A DNA stretch of 64,000 nt. Origin: an uncultured Desulfobacter sp. (GTDB taxonomy: Bacteria > Desulfobacterota > Desulfobacteria > Desulfobacterales > Desulfobacteraceae). The position numbers and the translations under genes are program-made. The notes beneath the pieces are model-generated. The model was not told the origin of the DNA. It saw nothing but the letters and a program-made list of their open reading frames with translations, and searched no databases. Where the stretch lies: assembly GCF_963665355.1 (NCBI RefSeq), contig NZ_OY762229.1:4340001-4404000 (forward strand), written 5' to 3'. Each line of letters opens with the position of its first letter. The first letter of the stretch is position 1. Positions 62,614-64,000 of this stretch are shown here, piece after piece.

Positions 62614-63009
62614 GACGGTACGATATCAAAAAAGCATTTGCCGCTTTATGACGCCACAATGGGTGATATAGATTCTGCCTTCGAACTTCTTGAAATATAC
62701 CTGACAGAATTGGATGTCACCGCAGCCAAACGGGTTATTTTTTGTTGTGACGGTACACGCAGTTATTGGAAACGGACAGGCCCGTTGGCTAAAAGACTCG
62801 GGATTTCGATCCATTACGAAGTGATTGACTACACCCATGCAAAGCAAAACTTACATGAAATCGTAGACAAATTGCCCAAAAGGATTTCTATAAAAGAAAA
62901 AAGCAAAATCGTAGAATATTGGAAGAGCCTGCTATGGGACGGCAAATTCGTGGATCTCGGAAAAGAAATTGTAAAACAGATTATATATCCGAATCAATGT
63001 TGTTTTTAA
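62614..63009 (+). pseudogene. Transposase fragment (ISLre2/UPF0236-like)
   Basis: About 130 residues with RVIFCCDGTRSYWKRTGPLA and YEVIDYTHAKQNLHEIVDKL, the catalytic core (second Asp and Asp-x2-His region) of an ISLre2/UPF0236-like transposase, by pattern memory. The nominal start at 62566 lies inside the antisense IS66 remnant, so the real 5' part is lost; the C terminus also ends early. Confidence 0.55.
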
Positions 63010-63388
63010 GAAGCCAGCGTCTGTCCGGGGGATGGAATATGTTAACTAACAATATATTCATGCAAAATCGGTCACTTTGCTCATGCCACTAAATGGGAAT
63101 GCCCCCGGGCGTTTCCCTCGTGAATTTTTTGCCATTATTTCTTCTCCAAGATTTGAATCAGGGAGATTATATGTACCAAATTTTGAAGGAAGCAGCGGCG
63201 GGGTCTGTCGGCGGGATTGGCAGGGTATGATTTTTATTTTATTGGCAGGGTATCGCGGCGGGATATCTGCCCGTTACATTATTTTGTTATGAAGCTGCAG
63301 AGTAAGCGTTACACTATATGAATCTTACCATTCAGTTAAAATTTTCTCTTGCCAAAGCCAATTGAGTTTGTTAACAGATCTTTCTGTT
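63010..63388. other. Non-coding debris upstream of the tRNA fragment (379 bp)
   Basis: No gene recognised. Two divergent tiny frames each have a strong ribosome-binding site: ATG 63135 minus (25 codons, MAKNSRGKRPGAFPFSG) and ATG 63171 plus (19 codons). They may be the 5' ends of genes that were cut. CCCCCGGG at 63101-63108 also occurs at 61621-61628, at the edge of the ricin fragment. Confidence 0.4.
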
Positions 63389-63428
<40 letters not shown>

Positions 63429-63431
63429 TAC

Positions 63432-63514
63432 TTGAGCTTTCTTGAGTTATAAATCGCTGAAACTTTTAAGCACCAACGGTTTCCAGCGATTTTTTGCTTT
63501 TTGTCAAAGCTCAA
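63432..63514. terminator. Nested hairpin directly after the tRNA fragment
   Basis: Outer arms TTGAGCTTT (63432-63440) and AAAGCTCAA (63506-63514) enclose an inner stem ATCGCTG (63453-63459) / CAGCGAT (63484-63490) that is followed by a T-run. The inner part is a plausible Rho-independent terminator; the outer pairing is less usual. Confidence 0.6.
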
Positions 63515-63833
63515 CTTTTTTCTTTAAAACGCCCTTAAGCCGCATGGCTATGCGGGTTTTCACCCCGTACCCGAAAAGTCCGGTAAGGACTCCGCCCAAG
63601 ACCCTTGCCAGGCTTACGTTCCCAATACATGGGCACTCCCAAAATACCCGAACTACACCCGAAGTCCAAAATCTTCGGGTGCAAGTTTCATCGATCCATA
63701 AACAAAGGTGCTGCAATTATTTGCTGGAACTTGAGTGTTCTATGCCCTGCAGACAGTGATTTAGGACCCCAAAATATCAGTACGCTTTTTTGGAGTTGAA
63801 CTTCAGGTAAAAATTTATATTTGTTAAATATCT
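63515..63833. other. Region without a recognisable gene (319 bp)
   Basis: Two overlapping frames exist (63442-63759 plus, 63504-63716 minus), but neither resembles a known protein or has a ribosome-binding site. The sequence may belong to a mobile element whose end lies here. Confidence 0.4.
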
Positions 63834-64000
63834 TTATGTACATGCGCACAGCTGATTTTTAATAATAGTCCGGGCCTTTGGACCGATTATTGGCGGGGTT
63901 TCGTTTTTGACATAGTCTGCGGTGTGTGAAGTTTGAAAGGCTCCCACCTCCACAATGCTTCTGTTATTGAGCGCTGCTTTGAAATAGGCCTTGGCGAGCA
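63834..64000 (-). CDS. C-terminal end of an unknown protein (partial at window edge)
   Basis: A minus-strand frame enters from the right edge and runs 54 codons to a stop at 63834-63836. The visible end includes AKAYFKAALNNRSIVEVGAF and IIKNQLCACT. Not recognised. The segment coding for NNRSIV is repeated in DNA with few changes at about 61833-61857, in the same relative frame, so it may derive from a repeated or mobile gene. A hairpin (63861-63891) lies inside. Confidence 0.35.
   Translation of the reverse strand, partial: LAKAYFKAALNNRSIVEVGAFQTSHTADYVKNETPPIIGPKARTIIKNQLCACT
63861..63891. repeat. Imperfect inverted repeat
   Basis: AATAAT-A-GTCC pairs with GGAC-CG-ATTATT around 8 nt. It lies within the partial right-edge frame. 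Confidence 0.4.

Noticed and set aside
63504-63716. 70-codon minus-strand frame near the tRNA fragment
   Set aside because: No ribosome-binding site and no recognised family; overlapped by an equally long frame on the other strand.

Overview
The window looks like a chromosomal stretch of a sulfate-reducing member of the Desulfobacterales (Desulfobacterota). This is inferred from the gene content: a Pfa-type secondary-lipid synthase, a complex I-like energy-conserving complex, a complete glycine cleavage operon, many sigma-54 regulators, and an xseA-xseB-ispA-dxs-tlyA operon. No rRNA or other phylogenetic marker was available to confirm it.

Layout. Bases 1-5710 (minus strand) hold pfaD followed by the first 1318 residues of PfaA (KS, AT and two of a tandem ACP series); the rest lies beyond the left edge. 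Bases 5919-13694 (minus) form a compact operon for a group 4 hydrogenase-like membrane complex (HyfB, C, E, F, G and I homologues). Its large subunit has lost the NiFe cysteines, so it is probably an Ehr-type complex rather than a hydrogenase; a PPOX-like flavoprotein gene follows it. Bases 14024-16459 (plus) encode a radical SAM protein, an OsmC-like protein and a geranylgeranyl-reductase-like flavoprotein. TrkH and TrkA follow on the minus strand.

Bases 19541-23979 form a regulated block: a PAS/sigma-54 activator and a NifX-like protein in one transcription unit, then a textbook -24/-12 promoter that drives a P-loop-less cytidylate-kinase-like/BON protein and a DASS-family anion transporter. 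Next come a beta-helix protein, an EF-G2-like GTPase with a changed G3 motif, the xseA-xseB-ispA-dxs-tlyA operon, a Bax-inhibitor-1 protein, glmM with a GlmU-like beta-helix protein, glucose-6-phosphate isomerase, a FabH-like synthase, and a separate receiver/AAA+ pair. A MalY-type lyase precedes the glycine cleavage block (lpdA, an Lrp/AsnC regulator, gcvT, gcvH, gcvPA, gcvPB).

Bases 49574-56306 (plus) carry rpoH, a TPR lipoprotein, a LolB-like lipoprotein, an Mrp/NBP35 ATPase, a dGTPase-like HD protein, a UPF0280 protein and a small Kazal-domain lipoprotein. A NodIJ-like ABC exporter, a phosphotransferase, a pirin and a quinone oxidoreductase follow.

From about 61.55 kb to the right edge the sequence becomes a graveyard. 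It holds a ricin-B lectin fragment, a truncated HTH protein bounded by 22-bp direct repeats, an IS66 tnpC remnant, another transposase fragment, a tRNA-Arg(TCT) gene cut in its anticodon stem and followed by nested hairpins, and the end of an unknown gene at the edge.
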